Of a DNA stretch of 8,281 bases, positions 1 through 6,122 are shown piece after piece; the stretch's first letter is position 1; each line of letters starts with the position of its first letter. The notes beneath the pieces are model-generated. The model did no database searches and was not told where the DNA came from. It saw only the letters and a list, made by a program, of their open reading frames with translations. Location: contig JACQHA010000144.1 of assembly GCA_016199255.1 (NCBI GenBank), positions 1 to 8,281 on the forward strand, given 5' to 3'. The position numbers were made by a program, and so were the translations under genes. The DNA is from Deinococcus sp. Lineage in GTDB: Bacteria > Deinococcota > Deinococci > JACQHA01.

Positions 1-1464
1 CAGCGGGACTTTGAGTTCGCTCGAAAGTTCCAGCTGCCCATCCAGGTGGTGATCCAGCCTCCGGGGCAGGTGCTGGACGGGGACACTATGCCTACTGCCT
101 ACGAAGGCGACGGGGTCATGGCCAATAGCGGCCCCTTTAATGGCCTGCCCAGCCGCCCGGAGGGGATCAGTAAAGTCATCATCTATTTGGAGCAGCAGGG
201 CATCGGCCAGGCCAGGGTCACCTACCGGCTGCGTGACTGGCTGATCTCCCGCCAGCGCTACTGGGGCGCGCCCATTCCCATGATCCACTGCCCGAGGTGT
301 GGCATTGTCCCGGTGCCGGAGAAAGACCTGCCGGTGCCGCTCCCCGAGATTGAGGACTACAAGCCCAAGGGCAAGTCGCCCCTGGCCGCCAGCAAGAGCT
401 TCATGAACGTCCGGTGCCCCCAGTGCCCCGGGGCGGCCCGGCGCGACCCGGATACCATGGACACTTTTGTAGACAGCAGCTTCTATTACCTGCGCTACGC
501 CGATGCCCGCAATGCCCGGGAGATCTTCTCCCGGGAGGCCATCAGGCGCTGGATGCCGGTGGACCAGTACATTGGTGGCATTGAGCACGCCATCTTGCAT
601 CTGCTCTACTCCCGCTTCTTCACCAAGGTGCTGTTTGATGCTGGCCTGGTGCCGGCTGATGAGCCGTTCCAGGCGCTTTTCACGCAGGGGATGGTGCTGC
701 GCCGCGACGCTAGAGGCGAGGTGCGAGTCATGTCCAAGTCAGCTGGCAACGGCGTGCCAGTGGGACCGTTTGTGGATGAGCACGGCTCCGACGTGGCCCG
801 GGTCACCATCTTGTTCGCCGCGCCGCCGGAGAATGATTTCGAGTGGACGGACGAAGGGGTGGGGGGCTCGCGCCGCTTCTTGATCAGGCTGTATAAGCTC
901 CTGGCCGAAGACAAATTAGCGCTGCAGGCGGTGCCCGCCAGAGTTGATCCTGGGGCGCTATTAGGCGCCGAGCGGGAGCTCTATCGCCGGGTGAACCAGA
1001 CCATTAAGAAGGTCACCGACGACACCGACAACTTCCGGTTCAACACCGCCATTGCAGCGCTCATGGAGCTGCTCAATGACCTGGCCAAGTACCGCAGCGA
1101 GCTGGGGGAGCGGCCCTTGCCTGCGGTGTACAAGCTGGCGGTGGTGCGCTACACCCAGCTGCTCTCGCCCTTTGCCCCCCACCTGGCTGAGGAGCTGTGG
1201 AGCTGGTTCGGCACTGGCGGCAGCGTCCACCGCTCGGGCTGGCCCAGCTACGACCCCAATGCGCTGGCCGCCGACACCTTCGAGCTGGTGATCCAGGTGA
1301 ACGGCAAGGTGCGCGGGCGCATTCCAGCACCCCGGGGGGCAGACCAGCATGCTGCCCTGGCCCTGGCTAAATCGCACGAGAACGTGGGGAAGTACCTCCT
1401 AGGCCAGATCCTCAAGGTGGTCTACGTTCCCGATAAGCTGCTGAACCTGGTGGTGGGTGACTGA
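1..1464 (+). CDS. leuS: Leucyl-tRNA synthetase, C-terminal part (5' end outside window)
   Basis: Charges tRNA-Leu with leucine in the cytoplasm. The frame is open from base 1, so only the last 487 residues are present; full enzymes run to about 800-870. Visible in order: the end of the CP1 editing domain (RDFEFA at residues 2-7), [11 protein letters not shown] returning to the Rossmann fold, a zinc module with two CxxC pairs (C97/C100 and C139/C142), [13 protein letters not shown], the signature loop as VMSKS (residues 243-247, bases 727-741) followed by AGNG, an alpha-helical anticodon-binding domain ([14 protein letters not shown]), and a C-terminal tRNA-binding domain ([11 protein letters not shown]). 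The leucine-specific insertion that precedes KMSKS in many bacterial enzymes is almost absent: only about eight residues separate QGMVL from VMSKS. The stop codon is also the first full codon of a repeat block. Identity is certain; the N-terminal half cannot be judged. Confidence 0.97.
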   Translation, partial: QRDFEFARKFQLPIQVVIQPPGQVLDGDTMPTAYEGDGVMANSGPFNGLPSRPEGISKVIIYLEQQGIGQARVTYRLRDWLISRQRYWGAPIPMIHCPRCGIVPVPEKDLPVPLPEIEDYKPKGKSPLAASKSFMNVRCPQCPGAARRDPDTMDTFVDSSFYYLRYADARNAREIFSREAIRRWMPVDQYIGGIEHAILHLLYSRFFTKVLFDAGLVPADEPFQALFTQGMVLRRDARGEVRVMSKSAGNGVPVGPFVDEHGSDVARVTILFAAPPENDFEWTDEGVGGSRRFLIRLYKLLAEDKLALQAVPARVDPGALLGAERELYRRVNQTIKKVTDDTDNFRFNTAIAALMELLNDLAKYRSELGERPLPAVYKLAVVRYTQLLSPFAPHLAEELWSWFGTGGSVHRSGWPSYDPNALAADTFELVIQVNGKVRGRIPAPRGADQHAALALAKSHENVGKYLLGQILKVVYVPDKLLNLVVGD

Positions 1465-1644
1465 ATCACGAAGGGCCGCGAAAATCAGGTCCAGGCACGC
1501 TGAGCGGCGTGCCTGTGTTATTGTTAGTAACGCCGCAAGCCGTGAGTAGGTCTGGAAGGATGGAAAGTGGTATGAAGGCGACGCGCCAGGGTGATGAAAT
1601 GATTTCGCGTCCTTCGTGGGCTTTCGCGGCCCTTCGCGATTCAG
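1461..1644. repeat. MITE-like inverted-repeat block made of TTCG(C/T)G units
   Basis: The left arm (1461-1483) and the right arm (1622-1644) are reverse complements over 23 bases with one mismatch. The right arm extends inward to 1600 and consists of four TTCG-type units spaced 9-10 bases apart (starting about 1604, 1613, 1623 and 1633). Both arms end inward in the same AAATCA (1482-1487 on plus, 1605-1600 on minus), so the left arm looks like a copy that lost an internal unit of about 18 bases. The left arm covers the leuS stop codon and the right arm covers the likely start of the acetyltransferase gene. The three bases GAC flank both sides (1459-1461 and 1644-1646), too short to prove a target duplication. 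Similar TTCGTG-rich dispersed repeats are common in environmental bacterial genomes as I recall; no transposase lies inside. Whether this is mobile or only a palindromic intergenic repeat cannot be told here. Confidence 0.7.
1492..1530 (+). terminator. Hairpin after leuS, possible intrinsic terminator
   Basis: A perfect 9-base-pair stem (1492-1500 with 1507-1515) closes a six-base loop and is followed by the T-rich but interrupted run TGTTATTGTTAG. It lies 28 bases after the leuS stop, a sensible place for a terminator. The weak U tract makes termination efficiency doubtful, and the hairpin may instead be an internal part of the surrounding inverted-repeat block. Confidence 0.45.
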
Positions 1645-2201
1645 ACCCGCCAGGGCTCATTGCCCGGGGCCGCAAGACATACCTTTGCGAGTTCGGGCCG
1701 CACCTGAGCGAGGAGAACCTGCGGGCCCTCTATAGGCATGCCACTGACCCAGAGGTGTGCCACTTCAATGGCTTCCCGCCGCTGGAGGCGTCGCTGGCGC
1801 AGTTTGGCCAGGAAATGCGCCACCAGGCGCGGCGCCATGAGGTGAGGCACCAGGTGTTTGTGATCCTGGATGAAGAGAAGCGGCTCATTGGCACCATTGA
1901 GTACCACGACTACCACCCACGCCGGCGCCAGGCCTGGCTGGGGATTGTGCTGGGGGAAAAAGACTGCTGGGGCAAAGGCTATGGCCGCGACGCGGTGCGG
2001 GCCTTCCTGGGGTATTTGTTCCAGGCCATGGGGCTGAAAAAGGTGCGGCTGCGCACCTATGGTTTCAATGTGCGCGCCCGGCGCTGTTTCGAGAAGTGCG
2101 GCTTCCGGGCGGTGGGCAGCGCCCCCTGGTTTGATGGACTGGAGGACACCTTGATGGAGGTGACCCAGGAAGAGTTCGCCCAGCTGGTGGAGGGGTGGTA
2201 G
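1599..2201 (+). CDS. GNAT-family N-acetyltransferase (RimJ/RimL-like)
   Basis: Transfers an acetyl group from acetyl-CoA to an amine; the substrate is unknown. The RimJ/RimL-type fold is visible: an opening GRKTYLCEFG strand, DPEV followed by the aromatic/basic substrate region, LIGTIEYHDY, the acetyl-CoA pyrophosphate loop GKGYGR (residues 125-130 from this start) and the late NVRARRCFEKCGF motif (157-169). The frame is open further upstream, to an ATG at 1509, with others at 1560 and 1572. I chose 1599 because AGGGTGA stands about seven bases before it and it is the start nearest the domain; no ATG, GTG or TTG follows before GRKTYL. The first 15 or so residues are therefore encoded by the right arm of the inverted repeat and are unlikely to be conserved. 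The gene ends inside the start of the amidohydrolase gene, suggesting co-translation. Confidence 0.88.
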   Translation: MISRPSWAFAALRDSDPPGLIARGRKTYLCEFGPHLSEENLRALYRHATDPEVCHFNGFPPLEASLAQFGQEMRHQARRHEVRHQVFVILDEEKRLIGTIEYHDYHPRRRQAWLGIVLGEKDCWGKGYGRDAVRAFLGYLFQAMGLKKVRLRTYGFNVRARRCFEKCGFRAVGSAPWFDGLEDTLMEVTQEEFAQLVEGW

Positions 2202-3526
2202 TGGGCACGCTGCTTATCCAGAACGCCCAGGTGGTGACCATGAACCTGGCGCGGGAAGTGGTGTCCGGCGGGGTGTATGCCGTGGACGGCGTCATAAAGG
2301 CAGTAGGGCAGACACCCAAGAGCGCTGAGGTGGTGATTGACGCCAGGGGGCAGGTGGTGATTCCCGGTCTGGTGCAGGGGCATATTCACCTGTGCCAGAC
2401 CCTCTTCCGCGGCATGGCCGATGACCTGGAGCTGTTGGACTGGCTCAGGCACCGCATCTGGCCCCTGGAGGCGGCGCATACTCCTGAGTCGGTGTACTAC
2501 TCGGCGCTTTTAGGTGCGGCGGAGCTACTACTGGGCGGCACCACCACCATCTTGGATATGGAGACCGTGCGCCACACCGGCGAGGCCTTTCGGGCCGTAG
2601 AGGAAATCGGCCTGCGGGCCACCATGGGCAAGTGCCTGATGGACCATCCCAACAGCCACCCTGGCCTTCTGGAGGAGACTGACCAGTCGCTGGCGGAGAG
2701 TGTGGCGCTATTAGAGCGGTGGCACGGCGCCAGTAACGGCCGGCTGCGCTACTGCTTCGCCCCGCGCTTTGTGGTGAGCTGCAGTGAGGACCTGCTCCGG
2801 GAGGTGGCCAGGTTAGCAGAGCAGTACCAGGTGATGGTGCACACCCATGCTGCCGAGAACCGCGCCGAGATTGAGCTAGTGGAGGCGGAGCGGGGCACAC
2901 GTAACGTGTTGTATCTGGACCGGCTGGGGCTGACTGGCCCTCAAGTGGCCCTGGCCCACTGTATCTGGGTGAATGAGGCGGAGCTGGAGGTGCTGGCCGC
3001 TACCCAGACCCGGGTGCTGCACTGCCCCAGCTGCAACCTGAAACTGGCTTCCGGGGTGGCGCCAGTGCCGCGCATGCTAGAGCTAGGGATCCCAGTAGCC
3101 ATTGGCGCCGATGGCGCGCCAGCCAACAACAACCTGGATGGCTTCTTGGAGATGCGCCTGGCGGCGCTGATCCAGAAGCCCTGGCACGGCCCCCGAGCTA
3201 TGCCGGCCCACCAGGTGTTTGAGCTGGCCACTTTGGGCGGGGCGCGGGCCCTGGGGCTGGCAGAGAGCATTGGCTCCATTGAAGTGGGGAAGCGGGCTGA
3301 TCTGGTGGTGGTGGACCTGAACCAGCTGCACACTGCCCCGGCGGGGCGAGGGGACGTGATCGCCCGGCTGGTGTACGCCGCCCGGGGGTCAGATGTGCGC
3401 CATGTGGTGGTGGATGGGCGGTTGGTGGTGCAAGATGGCCGGTTGCTCACCGTAAGCGAGCGGGAGATCCTCTCTGGCGCCGAGCGGGCCCTGGCAGCAG
3501 TGCTAGGGCGAGCAGCGTTGAGGTGA
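2201..3526 (+). CDS. Amidohydrolase, ATZ/TRZ family (MTA/SAH deaminase-like)
   Basis: A metal-dependent hydrolase of the TIM-barrel amidohydrolase superfamily, closest by motif to 5-methylthioadenosine/S-adenosylhomocysteine or 5'-deoxyadenosine deaminases and chlorohydrolase relatives. Such enzymes deaminate adenosine-type by-products of SAM metabolism in the cytosol; the actual substrate cannot be read from the sequence. All expected metal and catalytic residues are present from this start: H61 and H63 (GHIHL), H216 and E219 (HTHAAE), H253 (LAHC) and D304 (GADGAP). The segment CPSCNLKLASG and the closing beta-sandwich (GSIEVGKRADLVVVD) also match. The 441-residue length is normal. GTG at 2201 is preferred to GTG at 2195 because GGAGGGG (2189-2195) lies five bases before it; it overlaps the acetyltransferase stop by one base, so the two are probably translationally coupled. 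Confidence 0.93.
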   Translation: MGTLLIQNAQVVTMNLAREVVSGGVYAVDGVIKAVGQTPKSAEVVIDARGQVVIPGLVQGHIHLCQTLFRGMADDLELLDWLRHRIWPLEAAHTPESVYYSALLGAAELLLGGTTTILDMETVRHTGEAFRAVEEIGLRATMGKCLMDHPNSHPGLLEETDQSLAESVALLERWHGASNGRLRYCFAPRFVVSCSEDLLREVARLAEQYQVMVHTHAAENRAEIELVEAERGTRNVLYLDRLGLTGPQVALAHCIWVNEAELEVLAATQTRVLHCPSCNLKLASGVAPVPRMLELGIPVAIGADGAPANNNLDGFLEMRLAALIQKPWHGPRAMPAHQVFELATLGGARALGLAESIGSIEVGKRADLVVVDLNQLHTAPAGRGDVIARLVYAARGSDVRHVVVDGRLVVQDGRLLTVSEREILSGAERALAAVLGRAALR

Positions 3527-3574
3527 TTTGCGCTACAATGCTGGCAAGCTTCACAGGCGGGCAGCGAGGCGCAC

Positions 3575-4186
3575 ATGGGCAGGGAATTGAGCACACGAGG
3601 CTATGCTAGGGGCAAGCCGCACGCTGACTCCCAGGTGACTGGGCTCTTGCTCCAGGTGGCGCGGGGCGACGAGGCAGCGCTGGAAGCGCTCTACCAGCAC
3701 TTCCACTGCTTAGTGTTCGCCTGGGCGCTGGAGATGCTGCAGGATCGCACTGCTGCTGAGGAAGTGGTGCAGGATGTGTTCTTGCGGCTCTGGCGCTCGG
3801 CCAGCCGGTTTGACCCCCGGCGGGGCAGTTTGGTGAGCTGGCTGCTCTCCATTACCCACAACCGGGCCATTGATCAGTTGCGCCGCAAGGTCCTGCCGCG
3901 CACTGACAGCGAGGAGCTGGACCGGGCCGAAGAGGAATGGGGGCGGATGCCGGCTGATTTCGAGACGCCAGAGGAGTGCGCCTGGCGCAGGATGGCTTCG
4001 GCCGAAGTGCGCCAGGCGGTGTCCCAGCTCCAGAACCAGCATTACCGCCAGGTGATCGAGCTGAGTTTCTTTGAAGAACTCAGCGTGGCGGAGGTAGCGC
4101 GCCGGATAGGCTGTCCCGAGGGGACAGTGAAGAGCCGGAAGAGCTCAGCAGTGGAGCTCTTGCGCCGGGCGCTTACCTCCCCCTGA
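3575..4186 (+). CDS. ECF-type RNA polymerase sigma factor
   Basis: Directs RNA polymerase to a dedicated set of promoters. At 203 residues it has only regions 2 and 4. Region 2 spans roughly residues 32-105, with AAEEVVQDVFLRLW (60-73) as the core-binding helix and WLLSITHNRAIDQLRRK as the -10-reading segment. A variable acidic linker rich in Glu and Asp follows (about 108-135). Region 4 (about 141-200) carries the helix-turn-helix SVAEVARRIGCPEGTVKSR. The start has only a weak upstream GCGAGG at about five bases. The next gene is not a recognisable zinc-binding or membrane anti-sigma factor but a very small acidic protein. The 48-base gap after the amidohydrolase allows either read-through or its own promoter; I found no convincing -35. 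Family assignment is firm; the stimulus and regulon are unknown. Confidence 0.94.
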   Translation: MGRELSTRGYARGKPHADSQVTGLLLQVARGDEAALEALYQHFHCLVFAWALEMLQDRTAAEEVVQDVFLRLWRSASRFDPRRGSLVSWLLSITHNRAIDQLRRKVLPRTDSEELDRAEEEWGRMPADFETPEECAWRRMASAEVRQAVSQLQNQHYRQVIELSFFEELSVAEVARRIGCPEGTVKSRKSSAVELLRRALTSP

Positions 4187-4192
4187 GGGGGG
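4178..4192 (+). promoter_or_regulatory. Hairpin linking the sigma stop codon to the small-gene ribosome site
   Basis: Five cytosines (4179-4183) can pair with five guanines (4187-4191), with a T:G wobble below (4178 with 4192). The three-base loop is exactly the TGA stop codon of the sigma gene. The G-run is also the Shine-Dalgarno sequence of the ATG at 4195. In RNA this would hide the ribosome site until a ribosome finishing the sigma gene melts the stem, a classic layout for translational coupling. The pairing is seen in the sequence; the function is inferred. Confidence 0.45.
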
Positions 4193-4194
4193 CT

Positions 4195-4371
4195 ATGAAG
4201 GGGCCTTTAGACGACGATCTGCGCCGGGAGATCAGTATCCTGGAGGACGCTATTGCCAAGGTGTTCTCCCGCCGGGAGCCGCCAGAGCGCCCCAAGAGGC
4301 TGTATCACGACACCCCTTTGCCGGACGATGACCAGCTGCTAGAACCGGAAGATGAAGAGGAGCCAGCCTAA
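4195..4371 (+). CDS. Small acidic protein of unknown function, 58 residues, downstream of the sigma factor
   Basis: Open from ATG 4195 to TAA 4371, starting eight bases after the sigma factor stop and preceded by a very strong purine run (GAGGGGGG, 4185-4192). The protein begins MKGPLDDDLRREISILEDAI, which reads as an amphipathic helix of about 25 residues. It continues with a basic, proline-rich middle (RREPPERPKRLYHD) and ends in a strongly acidic tail (PDDDQ, then EPEDEEEPA). It has no cysteine, no membrane span and no zinc-binding motif, so it does not look like the usual anti-sigma families. I do not recognise it. Its coupling to the sigma gene suggests a role beside it, perhaps a small partner or regulator, but this is inference. 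It shares its last four bases (4368-4371) with the end of the convergent oxidoreductase gene. Confidence 0.75.
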   Translation: MKGPLDDDLRREISILEDAIAKVFSRREPPERPKRLYHDTPLPDDDQLLEPEDEEEPA

Positions 4372-4991
4372 GAGAACCGCTCCTCGGTCCAGGGATCGCC
4401 GTGCATGTGGTAGCCGTAGGTTTCCCAGAAGCCCGGGCGGTCCTGGGCGATGAACTCCAGGCCACGCACCCATTTGGCGCTTTTCCAGGCGTAAAGGTGC
4501 GGCACAATGAGGCGCATGGGCCAACCGTGGTCTGGGCTCAGGTTTTCGCCGTTGCGCTTGTAGGCAAACAGCACGTTGTCCTGCAGCAGGTCCTCCAGGG
4601 GCAGGTTGGTGGTGTATCCGCCGTAGGAGTGCACCATCACATGGCCGGCTTCGGGCTTGAGCCTCAGCTGCTTCATTACCTCGTGGATGCTAATACCCTC
4701 CCAGGTGTTATCTAGCTGGCTCCAGCGGGTGACACAGTGGAAGTCGGCGGTGAGCGTCACGTGCGGCAGCGCCAAAAACTCCTGGTAGGACCAGCTCTTG
4801 GGCTCTTCCACCAGGCCCCATGCTTCACATTTCCACTGCTCCAGGGGGATACTGGGCACCGGGCCGTAAGTTAGCACCGGGAACTTGGTGGTCAGGTACT
4901 GGCCGGGAGGGACCCGGCCTTCCAGACTATCAGGCTTGCGCTGGGGATTGGCCTTGCGCAACTGGGCCACACGCTCAAACGGGTTTTTCAT
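4368..4991 (-). CDS. Sulfite-oxidase-like molybdopterin oxidoreductase (YuiH type, cytoplasmic)
   Basis: A 207-residue enzyme with the oxidoreductase molybdopterin-binding fold of the sulfite oxidase/YedY superfamily; physiological substrate unknown. Visible marks: PVLTYGPVP near the N-terminus, [10 protein letters not shown] with C86 as the expected molybdenum ligand and R89 close by, EGYTTN-like [25 protein letters not shown] (155-161 region), [14 protein letters not shown] (167-177 region), and a C-terminal [15 protein letters not shown]. There is no signal peptide or twin-arginine motif and no dimerisation domain, so it should act in the cytoplasm, as in the short YuiH-like subfamily. The start at 4991 is fixed by AGGAGGTG immediately upstream (5001-4994); the nine codons before it are discarded. 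This family holds molybdopterin without an added nucleotide, so the MobA-like gene nearby need not serve it. Confidence 0.93.
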   Translation of the reverse strand: MKNPFERVAQLRKANPQRKPDSLEGRVPPGQYLTTKFPVLTYGPVPSIPLEQWKCEAWGLVEEPKSWSYQEFLALPHVTLTADFHCVTRWSQLDNTWEGISIHEVMKQLRLKPEAGHVMVHSYGGYTTNLPLEDLLQDNVLFAYKRNGENLSPDHGWPMRLIVPHLYAWKSAKWVRGLEFIAQDRPGFWETYGYHMHGDPWTEERFS

Positions 4992-5034
4992 CGCACCTCC
5001 TGGCCGGCAGCACACCACCAGCCCATGCTCTAAG

Positions 5035-5046
5035 AGTACGGGTACT
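5035..5046. promoter_or_regulatory. Short palindrome in the divergent promoter region
   Basis: AGTAC-GG-GTACT is a perfect 5-base inverted repeat with a two-base centre, in the 101-base gap between the oxidoreductase (minus) and the GlsB-like gene (plus). On the minus strand a GATAAT hexamer (5058-5053), one mismatch from the standard -10, would place the oxidoreductase transcription start on or near this palindrome, where an operator could sit. The matching -35 is poor. Nothing else is evident in this gap apart from the two ribosome sites. Confidence 0.25.
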
Positions 5047-5092
5047 GGTAGGATTATCGTTGTACCATGTTGGCTCGGAAGGAGGAGAGGCT

Positions 5093-5347
5093 ATGATTCT
5101 TGCCTGGATTCTCGCCCTCTTAATGGGCGCCCTGGTAGGGTGGCTGGCTAGCCTGGTTATGGGCACCGACAAGCAGCAGGGGGCGGTGGCCAACGTTGTT
5201 ATCGGCATCGTTGGTGGCTTCATTGGCCGGCTGGTGTTTGGCCTGATAGGTCTATCGGTCACCAGCATCATCGGCAGCCTGGTGGCCGGTGTAGTGGGTG
5301 CAGTGATTCTTATCGCTGTCCTCAAGTGGCTGAAAGTCATGAAGTGA
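5093..5347 (+). CDS. GlsB/YeaQ/YmgE-family small membrane protein
   Basis: An 84-residue, glycine-rich inner-membrane protein of the transglycosylase-associated (GlsB/YeaQ/YmgE) family, often linked to stress response; its molecular job is unsettled. Three hydrophobic segments are seen: [20 protein letters not shown] at the start, about residues 32-52 ([20 protein letters not shown]), and about 58-80 ([20 protein letters not shown]), with the family's short polar loop (MGTDKQQG) after the first. The end is basic (KWLKVMK). The start at 5093 is set by GGAGGAGAGG just upstream; reading the frame further upstream gives a 91-residue extension with no resemblance to the family. Size and layout are typical. 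It is followed 19 bases later by the nucleotidyltransferase, so the two may share a transcript, though their functions have no obvious link. Confidence 0.9.
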   Translation: MILAWILALLMGALVGWLASLVMGTDKQQGAVANVVIGIVGGFIGRLVFGLIGLSVTSIIGSLVAGVVGAVILIAVLKWLKVMK

Positions 5348-5366
5348 GTGCCGCTGTCTGCTAGCA

Positions 5367-6122
5367 ATGCCCGCTGGCTGTGGGGTAGTGATCACTGCTG
5401 GAGGGCGTTTTGCTGCTGAGCTGGCGCAGCTGGCCGGCACCAGTGTCAAGGCGCTGCTATCGCTCCAGGGGCGGAGTTTACTAACCAGGGTGCTGGACGC
5501 GGTGCGGGGTGCCGTCGGCGACCAGCCGGTGGTGGTGGTGGGTCCAGAGGCGGTGGCCCACATCGCTCAGGCTGCTGGGGCGCAGTGGGTGGCGGAAGGG
5601 CCCGATGGCATCGCGAACTTGCGGCGGGGCCTGGAGGCGTTGGCTACGCCCCAGGTGCTGTGCTGCGCCAGTGACCTGCCCTTTCTCCAGGCCGCCACCC
5701 TGGCTAGTTTCCTGGTTGCCTGCGCCCAGCAGCCTGGTGCCGCTATCTACTACCCGGTGGTGTGGGCGGCCGACTTCCACCAGGCCTTTCCTGGCTCCCC
5801 AGCGCTGTTTGTGCCGCTGGCTGATGGCCTAGTTACTGGGGGCAGTGTATTGCTGGTGGAGCGCCGCACGGTGCTGGCTGCTGAGCCGCTGGCGCGGCAG
5901 GTGTTCAATGCCCGCAAGAGCCAGTTGGGCATGGCGTGGCTCTTGGGCCTGGGTTTCGTCCTCAAGTTCCTGTTACGCCGCCTCTGGGTGCGCGAGGTGG
6001 AGGCGCGGGCCTCCCAGATCCTGGGGGTCCCCTGCGCCGCCTTGCTGGGCTCAGACCCGGCGCTGGCTTACGACATTGACCGCCGGGAGGACTTGGAGGA
6101 CCTCTGGCGGCGGGTGCCCTAA
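5367..6122 (+). CDS. MobA-like NTP transferase domain protein
   Basis: A 251-residue protein with the Rossmann-type nucleotidyltransferase fold of the MobA-like group, which transfers NMP from NTP onto a phosphorylated substrate. Visible: a glycine-rich N-terminal loop (VVITAGGRF), K28 in SVKALL, the following GRSLLTRVLDAV helix, CASDLPFL with D103 as the likely metal ligand, a TGGS segment, and a C-terminal YDIDRREDLEDL (D236/D238), the usual closing motif. A hydrophobic stretch WLLGLGFVLKFLLRRLWV (about 191-208) precedes a helix ending ASQILGV; it recalls similar uncharacterised homologues and is probably a buried or membrane-touching helix. The start has no clear Shine-Dalgarno; GTG 5388 is an alternative but would cut the nucleotide loop close to its edge. 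Not a certain MobA: the acceptor substrate is unknown. The stop overlaps the convergent protease gene by four bases. Confidence 0.85.
   Translation: MPAGCGVVITAGGRFAAELAQLAGTSVKALLSLQGRSLLTRVLDAVRGAVGDQPVVVVGPEAVAHIAQAAGAQWVAEGPDGIANLRRGLEALATPQVLCCASDLPFLQAATLASFLVACAQQPGAAIYYPVVWAADFHQAFPGSPALFVPLADGLVTGGSVLLVERRTVLAAEPLARQVFNARKSQLGMAWLLGLGFVLKFLLRRLWVREVEARASQILGVPCAALLGSDPALAYDIDRREDLEDLWRRVP

Noticed and set aside
961..1377. Minus-strand 138-residue open frame inside leuS
   Set aside because: It lies antisense to a strongly conserved leuS domain and has no recognisable motif or ribosome site.
1509..1598. ATG 1509, 1560 or 1572 as the acetyltransferase start
   Set aside because: ATG 1509 falls in the 3' arm of the hairpin, 1560 has GGAAGG directly abutting it, and 1572 has only a modest GGAAAG; ATG 1599 has the best-spaced Shine-Dalgarno and is nearest the domain. 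They cannot be fully excluded.
1459..1646. GAC target-site duplication flanking the inverted repeat
   Set aside because: Three bases are expected by chance often, so this alone does not show transposition.
3534..3539. TACAAT hexamer as a -10 promoter element for the sigma factor
   Set aside because: No acceptable -35 hexamer lies 15-19 bases upstream and there is no proper extended -10, so it may be chance.
4820..5092. Upstream-extended frame of the GlsB-like protein giving 175 residues
   Set aside because: The added part is antisense to the oxidoreductase and has no family resemblance; the strong Shine-Dalgarno at 5081-5090 marks the start at 5093.
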